DNA of 43,607 bases from Ruminococcus sp. Phil15 (lineage in GTDB: Bacteria > Bacillota > Clostridia > Oscillospirales > Ruminococcaceae): contig MSHC01000024.1 in NCBI GenBank assembly GCA_001940995.1, positions 1-43,607 on the forward strand, given 5' to 3'. Position numbers and translations under genes: made by a program. A model generated the notes under the pieces. That model was not told the origin of the DNA. It saw only the letters and a program-made list of their open reading frames with translations, and ran no database searches. Positions 1-7,868 of this stretch are shown here, one piece after another. Positions within the stretch are counted from its first letter, which is position 1. The number at the start of each line of letters is the position of its first letter.

Positions 1-184
1 TCTAACAAAAGGGGAGAAGTTCAATAGTAAGCTGCTGTACGTTTTTTTCGGACTTTTACCGCAGGAGTACTTTTTTTACTTGCATTTTCACTTACTTCTT
101 CCAAAAACAGCACATCCCTATTTTTTAAGCATGAACGTTTTATAACTAGTATGTTAAGAAATAGATATTTACTTATCGGATATA

Positions 185-212
185 ATTATAACAGTTTCTA
201 CCGATTTGTCAA
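185..212 (-). promoter_or_regulatory. Leftward sigma-A promoter
   Basis: On the minus strand TTGACA (207-212) and TATAAT (185-190) are separated by 16 nt. It points out of the left edge of the window, so its gene is probably outside or very short. Confidence 0.6.
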
Positions 213-344
213 GACTTTTTAATGACATTTTCTGATGGTGTATAATAAAACTTGACATCAGATTTGAGATGAACGGCGAGTTAAACGGAACGTTCAGCAT
301 ATTTATCGAGCCTGAAAACGAATTGGAAATCGCATAAAACAGTG

Positions 345-373
345 AAAGCCGCTGGGATTCCTGCGGCTTTTTC
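345..373 (+). terminator. Rho-independent terminator
   Basis: AAAGCCGC and GCGGCTTT form a stem around a 10-nt loop and are followed by a T run on the plus strand. No convincing gene precedes it in the window. Confidence 0.6.
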
Positions 374-496
374 ATTATGTATATGAATATATTAAACGGC
401 ATACGCACAAGCCATGGTAGCGTGTTTTAGAAGAAAAACTCACAAAAACCGTTCGCAAGGCTAGTGCATCTGCCTACATATTTTTAATCAGAGCAA

Positions 497-524
497 AAGA
501 AAAAGCCCGATAAGTCGAGCTTTC
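497..524 (-). terminator. tRNA-Leu terminator
   Basis: On the minus strand AAAGCTCGA pairs with TCGGGCTTT (one G-T pair) and is followed by TTC. It lies directly after the CCA end of tRNA-Leu. Confidence 0.65.
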
Positions 525-526
525 TG

Positions 527-612
527 TGGTGCAGAAGATGGGACTTGAACCCACACGACATTGCTGCCACTGGCACCTGAAGCCAGCGCGTCTGCCATTC
601 CGCCACTTCTGC
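527..612 (-). tRNA. tRNA-Leu(CAG)
   Basis: The minus strand folds as a class II tRNA. The 7-bp acceptor stem is GCAGAAG/CTTCTGC, the anticodon loop TTCAGGT carries CAG, a long variable arm is present, and the T arm contains GGTTCAAGTCC. The discriminator A and CCA are encoded (527-530). The length of 86 nt fits a leucine tRNA. It has its own promoter and terminator. Confidence 0.95.
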
Positions 613-633
613 TAATTCATTTGAAGCTTATTT

Positions 634-662
634 ATTATATCACAATGGTATTCGTTTGTCAA
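634..662 (-). promoter_or_regulatory. Promoter of tRNA-Leu
   Basis: On the minus strand TTGACA (657-662) and TATAAT (634-639) are separated by exactly 17 nt, 22 nt upstream of the tRNA-Leu 5' end. Confidence 0.85.
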
Positions 663-700
663 GGCATTTTTCCTCTCTGTTGTTGTTTTTTACCGCAAAA

Positions 701-731
701 GGCGACATTCTATTGCTCTTAGAATGCCGCC
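701..731 (-). terminator. Possible rarA terminator
   Basis: GGCG-CATTCT pairs with AGAATG-CCGCC around a short loop. On the minus strand it is followed by only four T, so termination may be weak. It lies about 57 nt after the rarA stop. Confidence 0.5.
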
Positions 732-787
732 CAAATACTATTTACTTATTCTGACACAATACTTAACCTCAAGATATGTATCCTATG

Positions 788-2056
788 TTACTTTCTGTTC
801 TTGACCTTATCCCAATACTGCTTTGCGGCTTGCTCCGTCTTATTTTCGCCGTATGTGTAATAGACCTTATCCTTGATATTATCCGGAAGGTACTGCTGTT
901 CTACCCAATGGTTAGGATAGTCATGCGGATATTTATAGAACTGACCCTTTACCTTTACATCTGCTCCGTCAAAGTGCTTATTCTGGAGATGTCTTGGAAA
1001 GTCGCCTGCTTTGCCTGAACGAATATCGGCAAGGGCGGCATTGAGCGCCATATAAGCAGAATTTGACTTTGGAAGCGTTGCGAGGAAGATTGTAGCCTCG
1101 GCAAGCGGAATTCCTGCTTCAGGCAGACCTAACTGCATAGCGCTGTCAACACACGCCTTCACAATCGTTACAGCCTGCGGATATGCAAGACCTATATCCT
1201 CGCTTGCAATAACGAGGAGTCTGCGTGAAAGGGAGATTATATCCCCTGCTTCTATCAGCCTTGCGGCATAATGTATTGCGGCATTCTCGTCAGAACCCCG
1301 TATGGATTTTTGCAAAGCGGAGATGATATCATAATGCTGGTCGCCGTCTCTGTCATACTTCATATTGCTACGCTGGGTGAGCATTTTCACCGTTTCGAGT
1401 GACACAATTACGGTTTCTCCGTCGTTGTCGGCAGAAAGCAGACAAAGCTCAACCGTATTGAGCGATTTTCTCACATCGCCGCCGCACCCCAGAGAGATAT
1501 GGTCAATAACGCCTGATTCGAGTCTTAACTTTAGTCCCATTTCATTTGCAAGGATTTGGAAGGCACGCTCTACGGCAGGTCTTACCTCTTGCGGAGATAC
1601 CGGCTTGAACTCAAAAACGGTACTGCGGCTTATTATAGCGTTATAGACATAGAAATACGGGTTTTCGGTTGTAGACGCTATGAGCGTGATCCTGCCGTTC
1701 TCTATATATTCGAGAAGCGATTGCTGCTGTTTTTTATTAAGATACTGGATTTCGTCAAGATACAGGAGTATTCCGTTATAGCCCTCAAACGTATCGGTCT
1801 GCGCAATAATATCCTTGATATCTGAAATTGAGGCGGTAGTGCCATTCAGCTTGCACAGCTTCATATTTGAATTCTCGGCAATAATTCTTGCGACGGTTGT
1901 TTTTCCTATGCCGGATGACCCGTAGAAAATCATATTCGGTATCTTTCCGCTTTCCACTATCCTACGAAGCGGCATATTCCTGCCGAGGAGATGCTGTTGT
2001 CCGACTACCTCGTCTAAGGTTTTAGGACGTATTCTATCAGCCAAAGGCTGCGCCAT
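788..2056 (-). CDS. rarA: Replication-associated recombination protein A (AAA+ ATPase)
   Basis: RarA/MgsA is a clamp-loader-like AAA+ ATPase that acts at stalled replication forks and in recombination. The 422-residue product has the family's usual length. The N-terminus MAQPLADRIRPKTLDEVVGQ is typical. The Walker A motif GSSGIGKTT is at about residues 46-54, and Walker B (LLYLDEIQ) at about 98-105. The C-terminal part carries the family's tetramerisation region. The ATG at 2056 is chosen over an upstream in-frame GTG at 2065 because AGGTGA lies 5 nt before it. It is 24 nt downstream of the unknown gene at 2081-2377 and probably cotranscribed with it. Confidence 0.95.
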   Translation of the reverse strand: MAQPLADRIRPKTLDEVVGQQHLLGRNMPLRRIVESGKIPNMIFYGSSGIGKTTVARIIAENSNMKLCKLNGTTASISDIKDIIAQTDTFEGYNGILLYLDEIQYLNKKQQQSLLEYIENGRITLIASTTENPYFYVYNAIISRSTVFEFKPVSPQEVRPAVERAFQILANEMGLKLRLESGVIDHISLGCGGDVRKSLNTVELCLLSADNDGETVIVSLETVKMLTQRSNMKYDRDGDQHYDIISALQKSIRGSDENAAIHYAARLIEAGDIISLSRRLLVIASEDIGLAYPQAVTIVKACVDSAMQLGLPEAGIPLAEATIFLATLPKSNSAYMALNAALADIRSGKAGDFPRHLQNKHFDGADVKVKGQFYKYPHDYPNHWVEQQYLPDNIKDKVYYTYGENKTEQAAKQYWDKVKNRK

Positions 2057-2080
2057 TAAAATCACCTGCCAAATTTATGT

Positions 2081-2377
2081 TTACCAGTCACAAATAATCC
2101 TTACATTCTCAAAACGCTTTGCGTATGCGACGCTGTTTATCTTCTTCAAGAGATAGTCACGGTCTGTAACGACTGCATTCTGATACTTTATTGTGGACAG
2201 CGGCACTATAATTTCCTTATATATTATAAACGTATTGCTCGCTGTTTTAAGTATGATATACGAATTTCCCTCGTATGTACCTCTTGTAACAGAACGTGAT
2301 GTAATAAAATTCCAAAGCTCCTCATACTGGCTTTGCGTAACCTCAGCTTCAAGAAAATCTCTTATAACCTCATTCAT
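2081..2377 (-). CDS. Hypothetical protein, 98 aa
   Basis: I do not recognise this small protein. It has no signal peptide, membrane segment or cysteine pair. It looks soluble and mixed alpha/beta, with an N-terminal helix followed by beta-rich sequence (YIILKTASNTFIIYKEIIVP). The start is supported by GGGAGG 8 nt before the ATG. It has a promoter at 2409-2437 and sits just upstream of rarA, so the two probably form one transcript. A functional link to rarA is only inference from position. Confidence 0.75.
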   Translation of the reverse strand: MNEVIRDFLEAEVTQSQYEELWNFITSRSVTRGTYEGNSYIILKTASNTFIIYKEIIVPLSTIKYQNAVVTDRDYLLKKINSVAYAKRFENVRIICDW

Positions 2378-2408
2378 AATGCCGCCTCCCTTAAGCTTAT
2401 TTTACCTT

Positions 2409-2437
2409 ATTGTACCACAATTTTCTCAACAATGCAA
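2409..2437 (-). promoter_or_regulatory. Promoter of the small gene and rarA
   Basis: On the minus strand TTGCAT (2432-2437) and TACAAT (2409-2414) are 17 nt apart, about 30 nt upstream of the start codon at 2377. Confidence 0.5.
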
Positions 2438-2441
2438 CAAA

Positions 2442-2470
2442 AAAGACCGTGCTTTTGAAACACGGTCTTA
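2442..2470 (-). terminator. glyA terminator
   Basis: AAGACCGTG and CACGGTCTT form a 9-bp stem with a 9-nt loop, followed by a run of T on the minus strand, 14 nt after the glyA stop. Confidence 0.85.
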
Positions 2471-2482
2471 AAAGATTTTCTA

Positions 2483-3730
2483 TTATTCGTAGAGTGGGTA
2501 CTTCTTGCAGATCTCTGTAACGCCTGCACGGATCTCGTCAGCCTTATTCTCGAAATCTGTTGCTGTGAGGTAGATAAACTCGGCAATCTTCACCATATCC
2601 TCCTCAACGAGTCCCCTACTTGTTACTGCCGGTGTGCCTATTCTTACTCCGCTTGTAACAAATGGACTTTGTGGGTCGTTCGGAATTGCGTTCTTGTTTA
2701 CTGTGATGTATACCTCGTCGAGCTTCTTCTCAAGCTCCTTACCTGTAATGGAGAACGGCTGGAGGTCAACGAGCATAAGGTGGTTATCAGTACCGCCGGA
2801 AACGAGGTTAAATCCTCTTGCAACGAGTTCTCTAGCAAGAACCTGAGCGTTCTTAACAATCTGCTGCTGATAAGCCTTGAATTCAGGCTTGAGAGCTTCG
2901 CCGAAGCATACAGCCTTTGCAGCGATAACATGCATAAGGGGGCCGCCCTGTGTTCCCGGGAAGATAGCCTTGTTAATCTTCTTGGAAAGCTCCTCGTCGT
3001 TTGTGAGGATAAGGCCGCCTCTCGGACCTCTGAGCGTCTTATGCGTTGTAGATGTTACCACGTCTGCATAAGGCATTGGAGACGGGTGCAGACCTGCTGC
3101 CACAAGACCTGCGATATGAGCCATATCGACCATAAAGTATGCGCCGACAGACTTAGCGATATTGGATATTCTCTCAAAGTCGATTACTCTTGGATATGCG
3201 GAAGCGCCTGCAACGATAAGCTTCGGCTTTACTTCAAGAGCCTGCTTCTCAAATGCATCGTAGTCGATAAATCCGTTGTCGTCAATTCCGTAAGGTACGA
3301 AGTTGAAATACTTACCGGACATATTTACAGGAGAACCGTGGGTGAGGTGTCCGCCGTGTGCAAGGCTCATGCCCATTACGGTGTCGCCCGGCTCAATAAG
3401 TGCAAAGTAAACTGCTGTGTTTGCCTGTGCGCCTGAATGCGGCTGGACGTTTGCATACTTAGCGCCGAAAAGCTTGCAGGCTCTTTCAATTGCGAGGTTT
3501 TCAACTACATCGACCTCCTCGCATCCGCCATAGTATCTCTTACCCGAATAGCCCTCTGCGTACTTGTTTGTAAGCACTGAGCCCATAGCGGCCATAACTG
3601 CGGGAGATACGATATTTTCGCTTGCGATAAGCTCGAGATTTCTTCTCTGTCTTGCAAGCTCCTTGTTCATAGCTTCGCCTACCTCGGCGTCGAACTGCTG
3701 AACAAAACCGATAGTATCTAACATTTTCAT
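2483..3730 (-). CDS. glyA: Serine hydroxymethyltransferase
   Basis: This PLP enzyme converts serine and tetrahydrofolate to glycine and 5,10-methylene-tetrahydrofolate, the main source of one-carbon units. The 415-residue length is standard. The family signature is clear: [12 protein letters not shown] near residues 34-45, [14 protein letters not shown] near 58-70, and the PLP-binding lysine in [10 protein letters not shown] at about Lys231. AAAGGGG lies 8 nt before the ATG. It stands alone, with its own promoter (3766-3794) and terminator (2442-2470). Confidence 0.98.
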   Translation of the reverse strand: MKMLDTIGFVQQFDAEVGEAMNKELARQRRNLELIASENIVSPAVMAAMGSVLTNKYAEGYSGKRYYGGCEEVDVVENLAIERACKLFGAKYANVQPHSGAQANTAVYFALIEPGDTVMGMSLAHGGHLTHGSPVNMSGKYFNFVPYGIDDNGFIDYDAFEKQALEVKPKLIVAGASAYPRVIDFERISNIAKSVGAYFMVDMAHIAGLVAAGLHPSPMPYADVVTSTTHKTLRGPRGGLILTNDEELSKKINKAIFPGTQGGPLMHVIAAKAVCFGEALKPEFKAYQQQIVKNAQVLARELVARGFNLVSGGTDNHLMLVDLQPFSITGKELEKKLDEVYITVNKNAIPNDPQSPFVTSGVRIGTPAVTSRGLVEEDMVKIAEFIYLTATDFENKADEIRAGVTEICKKYPLYE

Positions 3731-3765
3731 TATAAGTACCCCTTTACAAAAAATATATCTTTAAT

Positions 3766-3794
3766 ATTATACAATAATCAAAGGCAAATTGCAA
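3766..3794 (-). promoter_or_regulatory. glyA promoter
   Basis: On the minus strand TTGCAA (3789-3794) and TATAAT (3766-3771) are 17 nt apart, 35 nt upstream of the glyA start codon. Confidence 0.75.
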
Positions 3795-3855
3795 CAGATA
3801 TTTTTAAATATTTCAGTAATTTGAAAAAAATATTCAGTTAAGCGGCAAAAAAGAC

Positions 3856-3884
3856 TTGACAAGCGGGTGCTATTGTGCTAAAAT
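3856..3884 (+). promoter_or_regulatory. tRNA-Trp promoter
   Basis: TTGACA (3856-3861) and TAAAAT (3879-3884) are separated by 17 nt, 19 nt before the tRNA 5' end. Confidence 0.8.
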
Positions 3885-3903
3885 AAATAAGTCGCAAATG
3901 AAT

Positions 3904-3979
3904 AGGGGTATAGCTCAGTCGGTAGAGCAGCGGTCTCCAAAACCGCGTGCCGAGGGTTCGAATCCTTCTGCCCCTGCCA
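3904..3979 (+). tRNA. tRNA-Trp(CCA)
   Basis: The cloverleaf is complete at 76 nt. The acceptor is AGGGGTA/TGCCCCT with one T-G pair. The anticodon stem GCGGT/ACCGC encloses CTCCAAA with anticodon CCA. The T arm contains GGGTTCGAATCC. Discriminator G and CCA are encoded. Its last 19 nt recur as a direct repeat at 4144-4162. Confidence 0.95.
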
Positions 3980-4162
3980 AAAACAGAAACGGATGCCGTA
4001 AGGTGTCCGTTTTTATTTTTCGTTAGTGCAAATGATTGTGAATTTTCGGCACGCGGAGCGTGCCGAGGGGTGTGGGTTTCCGGTGGAAACCTCTGAATAC
4101 CGCAGGTATTCAGAAGCACCGACCGAGCCGGCAGGCGAGAAAAAATCCTTCTGCCCCTGCCA
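3961..4162 (+). repeat. Direct repeat of the tRNA-Trp 3' end bounding a structured insert
   Basis: The last 19 nt of tRNA-Trp including CCA (3961-3979) are repeated exactly at 4144-4162. Between the copies lie a terminator hairpin and then three consecutive perfect hairpins with 3-nt loops. They are at 4048-4064 (7-bp stem GGCACGC/GCGTGCC), 4075-4091 (7-bp stem GGTTTCC/GGAAACC) and 4093-4113 (9-bp stem CTGAATACC/GGTATTCAG). A tRNA 3' end repeated at the far side of a short insert looks like an integration footprint, but no integrase remains. A genome-wide repeat family is an equally good explanation. Confidence 0.75.
3989..4020 (+). terminator. tRNA-Trp terminator
   Basis: ACGGATGCC pairs with GGTGTCCGT (two G-T pairs) around a GTAA tetraloop and is followed by TTTTTATTTTT. 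Confidence 0.85.
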
Positions 4163-4174
4163 CATAATTTCAAA

Positions 4175-4207
4175 ACCTCACACGGTATGACTGTGTGAGA
4201 TTTTTTT
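4175..4207 (+). terminator. Second terminator after the tRNA-Trp tail repeat
   Basis: CTCACAC and GTGTGAG pair and are followed by a run of seven T. It follows the repeated tRNA tail by about 13 nt, so each of the two tRNA tails has a terminator of its own. Confidence 0.75.
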
Positions 4208-4409
4208 GCGTAAAGGAAACGATTTGTCTGCTTACCCTAATGAAATATATGCTCAGCTTACTCCCCTAACAATTATTTATGCTAAAGTAAAAGGTTTTTC
4301 AGCGTTTTGGTTTTATAAACTGTAAAAGCGAATTTTCCACGGACTTGAATCTCAGGTTGTCCCGTATGCCGTCAAATATGCTGTCAGGCAAATGCTTCAA
4401 AAGTATTTT
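4208..4409. other. Region between tRNA-Trp repeat and HTH regulator
   Basis: No gene is supported. A stop-to-stop plus-strand frame of about 44 codons (from about 4327, running into the 3' end of the regulator) has no start or ribosome binding site. No terminator for the regulator at 4410-5411 is evident. Confidence 0.4.
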
Positions 4410-5411
4410 TCAGGTCGTATCGCTGTGATTTTTGCCGACATTTGCAGAGTTGTACTCTAACTTGTTTACAAGCACAGAAACGTGAGGCTTTACATCGGGC
4501 AGACTGTCAAATTTCATCGCATACTCCGCCGCTTTCTCGAGGCTTTCTAAGGCAAGCTCGAAATTCCCCACACGCATTGCCTCTGTCGATATATCGCAGT
4601 GTAGATATGAAAGATTGAATAAGCAATCGTTGTAGTCTCCCTTATCAAATACAATATCGAACATTGCTATAGCTTTTTGATATATCTCAATTTTCTGCTC
4701 CGGGGTATACCCCGTATCGTTTTGTTCGTCCATAACTGCCAAATGCTGCAAGCATAGACAAAATGCAGTTGCAAGCAGACGAATATTCTGCTGTGTCAGT
4801 CGCACAAGGTCATCGCCTTTAAGAATATTCATCTTTATCATCTCTCTGCTGTGGTACATCGGCGGCAGCTTGTCGGCGGATTCAAGAGCCTTGGCTGTTT
4901 CGCCCGAATTTTGATAATAGTTGCACAGCTCCGCCTGCACACGGTTTCGGATTTTCTGGTCGGTACACTCCGCAAGAATTCTTTCCGCAATGTCGGCGGC
5001 TTTTTGATTATTTCGGCGGTACTCCTCGCTTTTATCATCGGCAGCTATAAACCAAAGGTTCATAGCGTATTGGGCAAGCAGCTCGTAATTATTTGGGTGT
5101 ACTCTTACTGCGTGTGCAAGAAGCTCAATGTTTTCCTCGATAAGTCCCTTTGACATATTTTCTTTTTGCATCTCCAGAATTTTTTCTGCATCGGCATTGT
5201 CACGAATTTCTTTCATTCCCATAAGCTCGTCGGTTGTAATGCCAAAGAACTCTGCAATGGTTGGCAGCATTTCAATATCGGGGTAGCCTTCCCCCCTCTC
5301 CCACTTTGAGACAGCCTGAAAGGATACTCCCAAAATACTCGCAAGCTGATCCTGCGTAAGTTCTTTAAGCTTTCTTTGCTTTTTGAGATTTTCTCCGATA
5401 TAAAGGGTCAT
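4410..5411 (-). CDS. XRE-family regulator with C-terminal helical repeats
   Basis: Residues 1-65 form a cro/C1-type helix-turn-helix (GENLKKQRKLKELTQDQLAS, then FQAVSKWERGEGYPDI). It is followed by about 265 residues of alpha-helical, TPR-like sequence. The architecture resembles that of peptide- or ligand-sensing regulators, but no signal-peptide gene is visible beside it and the target is unknown. The 333-residue length is typical of the clostridial members. AGGAGG stands 7 nt before the ATG. A promoter lies at 5449-5477 and the gene is isolated. The DNA-binding domain is sure; the ligand and function are not. Confidence 0.88.
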   Translation of the reverse strand: MTLYIGENLKKQRKLKELTQDQLASILGVSFQAVSKWERGEGYPDIEMLPTIAEFFGITTDELMGMKEIRDNADAEKILEMQKENMSKGLIEENIELLAHAVRVHPNNYELLAQYAMNLWFIAADDKSEEYRRNNQKAADIAERILAECTDQKIRNRVQAELCNYYQNSGETAKALESADKLPPMYHSREMIKMNILKGDDLVRLTQQNIRLLATAFCLCLQHLAVMDEQNDTGYTPEQKIEIYQKAIAMFDIVFDKGDYNDCLFNLSYLHCDISTEAMRVGNFELALESLEKAAEYAMKFDSLPDVKPHVSVLVNKLEYNSANVGKNHSDTT

Positions 5412-5448
5412 ATAAATCCTCCTAAGTTTATTCGGTACCGTTGATCGT

Positions 5449-5477
5449 ATTATAGCATTATTTTCGCTTTATCACAA
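5449..5477 (-). promoter_or_regulatory. Promoter of the XRE/TPR regulator
   Basis: On the minus strand TTGTGA (5472-5477) and TATAAT (5449-5454) are separated by 17 nt, 37 nt upstream of the ATG. Confidence 0.6.
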
Positions 5478-5593
5478 TAACCGATTATATGAAACTTGTT
5501 CAACCAAAGGTGGAAATTCTCCCTATTGAAATGATTGCAACAGGCTTGTTCTGTTGAGACGTTGCCATACCGCTTAGGTATTTAACAGGACAA

Positions 5594-5632
5594 AAATAAC
5601 AGCCATTCTTCAAAACGGCTGTTATTTCTTAC
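5594..5632 (-). terminator. hpt terminator
   Basis: AAATAACAGCC pairs with GGCTGTTATTT (11 bp) around a 12-nt loop. On the minus strand it continues into five T. It sits about 45 nt after the hpt stop. Confidence 0.85.
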
Positions 5633-5675
5633 TAGTAAGTTAGAATTAGCAAATAGGCTGTCAGATACGGTGCGC

Positions 5676-6215
5676 CTATTCCGAAAATTCCGCGATATAC
5701 GGGAGATTTCGGTAGATTTCTCCGCAGTCGAGTCCGTAACCGATCACGAAAAAATCCGGTATTGTAAAGAGCGCTTCGTCCGCTTCAAAATCGACAAGCC
5801 TCCTTGACGGCTTATCTAGGAGAGTAAACACCTTGAGCGAAATAGGATTTCTGTCTTTCAGCAGTTTTACTATATCTTTGAGAGTTCTTCCCGTATCTAT
5901 AATATCCTCGACGATAATAACGTTATACTTGGAAATATCCCTTTTTATATCATATGTTATCGTAACATTGCCGGATGACTCGGTACCTGAGTAGTAGCTC
6001 TTTGCAGCCATAAACTCTACCTCGCAGGGTATTGTAATTTCACGGCAGAGGTCTGAGAGAAAGACGAACGAACCTTTCAAAATACCGAGAAGCAAAAGCG
6101 GTTTATTCTCATATTCCCTGCTGATTCTCTCGCCCAACCCCCTTACTGCGGTCTTTATTTCCTGTTCAGATATAACAACTCTCTTTATTTTGCTTTCAAA
6201 TGTCTGCTTATCCAT
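5676..6215 (-). CDS. hpt: Hypoxanthine phosphoribosyltransferase
   Basis: This purine-salvage enzyme joins hypoxanthine or guanine to PRPP. The product is 179 residues, the usual length. The PRPP-binding signature VEDIIDTGRT is at about 102-111. GILKGSFVFLSDL (about 44-56) and the C-terminal VIGYGLDCGEIYRNLPYI are typical of bacterial Hpt. The ATG at 6215 is preferred over an in-frame GTG at 6224, which lies too close to the ribosome binding site: AAGGAG is 8 nt before 6215. The gene is divergent from the metallophosphoesterase at 6362. In many Firmicutes hpt sits with tilS and ftsH; here it stands alone. Confidence 0.96.
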   Translation of the reverse strand: MDKQTFESKIKRVVISEQEIKTAVRGLGERISREYENKPLLLLGILKGSFVFLSDLCREITIPCEVEFMAAKSYYSGTESSGNVTITYDIKRDISKYNVIIVEDIIDTGRTLKDIVKLLKDRNPISLKVFTLLDKPSRRLVDFEADEALFTIPDFFVIGYGLDCGEIYRNLPYIAEFSE

Positions 6216-6253
6216 TTCATGCACTCCTTTGTTGTAATGATTCTATTAATGGA

Positions 6254-6282
6254 ATTATACAACGCTTTTTCACATTTTTCAA
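6254..6282 (-). promoter_or_regulatory. hpt promoter
   Basis: On the minus strand TTGAAA (6277-6282) and TATAAT (6254-6259) are separated by 17 nt. It is close to and divergent from the promoter at 6291-6319. Confidence 0.75.
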
Positions 6283-6290
6283 GCTTTTTG

Positions 6291-6319
6291 TTGAAATCAC
6301 GGCAATTATGTGATATAAT
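6291..6319 (+). promoter_or_regulatory. Promoter of the membrane metallophosphoesterase
   Basis: TTGAAA (6291-6296) and TATAAT (6314-6319) are separated by 17 nt, 43 nt before the TTG start. Confidence 0.75.
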
Positions 6320-6361
6320 TACTCTGCTTATGAAATACATATTTTCAAAGGAAGGATTTAA

Positions 6362-7453
6362 TTGTTCTGGATATTCGTATTCTTGTTTTCTATAGTCTGT
6401 TCAGCTGCAGGACTTTTATATCTTCTTGCAAGATTTAGAAAATTCTCATTTGTCAAAAAGCTTTCTAACGGCAAAAAGGTATTAGAAATAGCAATACCGC
6501 TTATTATTCTTGTTGCCGTTGTGGTGATTCCCGGACTTATACTAAATGCATTTGCATCGCTTATTGTGATTATACACGTTGGTATATTCTTTGTACTTGC
6601 TGATATAATTACGTTCATTGCAAAAAAGGCTTTTAAGAAAGAGTTAAGCCTTGACATTATGGGGCTTTTGGCAACTGTTTGCACAATAGTATACCTTTGC
6701 TTCGGCTGGTACTTTGCACATCACGTTTACGAAACTGATTACAAAATCGACACAGACAAGGACATAGGAAGCCTGAGGGTTGCGTTTATTGCAGACTCTC
6801 ATATTGGCATTACGCTTGACGGTGAAAAATTCACTGATGAGATTGAAATAATAAACAAGCAGTCGCCCGATATTGTATTTGTTGTCGGCGACTATGTTGA
6901 CGATGACTCGACCTTTGCGGACTTGAAGAAGTCCTGCGAGGCTTTGGGCAGTATTGACTCAAAATACGGTGTTTACTTCGTTTTCGGAAATCATGACAAG
7001 GGCTATTCCACCGATAAGGACTACACTGTAACACAGCTTCGTGACGAGATGGCAGCTAACGGCGTTAAAATATTAGAAGATGAGGCTGTGCTGATTGACG
7101 ACAGATTTTACGTTATCGGCAGGCAGGATGCGTCCGAGGACACAAGACTTGAGATGTCGGAGCTTACAAAGGGTCTTGACACGTCAAAATATATGATCGT
7201 GCTTGACCATCAGCCAAACGACTATGATGCCGAGCAGTCGGCAGGAGTTGACCTTGTGCTTTCGGGACACACTCACGGAGGACACGTTTTTCCTGCCGGC
7301 ATAGTTGGAATCATTACCGGAATGAATGACAAGCTTTACGGTCATGAAAACATCGGCGGCACAGACTTTGTCGTTACGTCGGGAATTTCAGGCTGGGCAA
7401 TCCCTTTCAAGACCTTTGCGATTTCCGAATATGTTATAATTGATATTGAATAG
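6362..7453 (+). CDS. Membrane-anchored metallophosphoesterase
   Basis: The N-terminal 120 residues contain about four hydrophobic segments (about 2-22, 42-62, 62-83 and 99-118). The C-terminal domain is a calcineurin-like phosphoesterase facing one side of the membrane. The metal-binding motifs are complete: ADSHIG (144-149), GDYVDDD (176-182), GNHD (209-212) and GHTHGG near 303. It resembles YkuE/YaeI enzymes, some of which act on lipid-linked phosphates; the substrate here is unknown. The start is TTG, with AAGGAAGGA just before it and no ATG until about residue 100. A strong terminator follows. Confidence 0.9.
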   Translation: MFWIFVFLFSIVCSAAGLLYLLARFRKFSFVKKLSNGKKVLEIAIPLIILVAVVVIPGLILNAFASLIVIIHVGIFFVLADIITFIAKKAFKKELSLDIMGLLATVCTIVYLCFGWYFAHHVYETDYKIDTDKDIGSLRVAFIADSHIGITLDGEKFTDEIEIINKQSPDIVFVVGDYVDDDSTFADLKKSCEALGSIDSKYGVYFVFGNHDKGYSTDKDYTVTQLRDEMAANGVKILEDEAVLIDDRFYVIGRQDASEDTRLEMSELTKGLDTSKYMIVLDHQPNDYDAEQSAGVDLVLSGHTHGGHVFPAGIVGIITGMNDKLYGHENIGGTDFVVTSGISGWAIPFKTFAISEYVIIDIE

Positions 7454-7457
7454 GCGT

Positions 7458-7492
7458 AAAACCGATTTTAGCATCGCTAAGATCGGTTTTTC
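7458..7492 (+). terminator. Terminator of the metallophosphoesterase
   Basis: A long near-perfect stem (AAAACCGAT-TTAGC with GCTAA-ATCGGTTTT) with a 3-nt loop is followed by T, directly after the stop codon. Confidence 0.85.
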
Positions 7493-7514
7493 CTTGCTTT
7501 AATGCTCTAAACAC

Positions 7515-7543
7515 TTGACAGGAACAAAAAAGGGTGATATAAT
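7515..7543 (+). promoter_or_regulatory. Promoter of the asnS-asnA operon
   Basis: Consensus TTGACA (7515-7520) and TATAAT (7538-7543) are separated by exactly 17 nt, just upstream of the T-box leader. Confidence 0.9.
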
Positions 7544-7573
7544 AACAAAGTATTTTAATGCCTGAAATGCCTT

Positions 7574-7836
7574 GACGGAGAGAAGTAACAGGGAGACTCA
7601 CTCAAAGTGAGTGCGGGACAGTGGAAACCGCACAGCGGAGTCCTTGCGAATAACACTCCTGAGCAGCAAGCTGAACGTTGAAATCTGTTTTCAATCAGTA
7701 GGTGCGACGTTGCCGTGCGTTAAACGGAAAGCGCTATGTAAGAGTGTGAAGCGACTGCCTTTTCGGCGGTAATTTAGGTGGCACCACGGGTTTACTTCTC
7801 CGTCCTAATTTTTTATTTAGGATCGGAGTTTTTTTA
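7574..7836 (+). promoter_or_regulatory. T-box leader specific for tRNA-Asn
   Basis: This 5' leader senses uncharged tRNA-Asn. The conserved T-box AGGTGGCACCACGG begins at 7776 and can form the antiterminator. A competing terminator at 7797-7836 pairs CTCCG-CCTAA with TTAGG-CGGAG ahead of a T run. At the base of stem I, GGAG (7577-7580) pairs with CTCC. The internal loop has AGAAGTA on its 5' side and AATAACA on its 3' side, giving the specifier codon AAC (7652-7654) for asparagine. The codon matches both downstream genes. Leader boundaries are approximate. Confidence 0.93.
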
Positions 7837-7868
7837 TTCTAAAAAACTGTAAGAAAGGATAAGATAAT

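Larger units (their letters stand above)
1..526. other. Left-edge region without a confident gene
   Basis: No gene can be supported here. On the minus strand a short open frame (about 33-130, ending in a Lys/Arg/Thr/Ala-rich tail) follows a good leftward promoter, but it has no convincing ribosome binding site. On the plus strand a 22-codon open frame starting near 272 ends just before a terminator hairpin and could be the tail of a decayed gene. Neither resembles a family I recognise. Confidence 0.4.

Noticed and set aside
2669-3436. 255-residue plus-strand open frame inside glyA
   Set aside because: It is antisense to a certain gene, rich in Cys and Ser, and has no ribosome binding site.
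3838-4173. 111-residue minus-strand open frame rich in Arg
   Set aside because: It runs antisense through tRNA-Trp and the repeated tRNA tail; the Arg-rich peptide is a product of the tRNA sequence.
4327-4458. 44-codon open frame after the tRNA-Trp repeat
   Set aside because: It has no start or ribosome binding site, overlaps the regulator's 3' end, and resembles no family I know.
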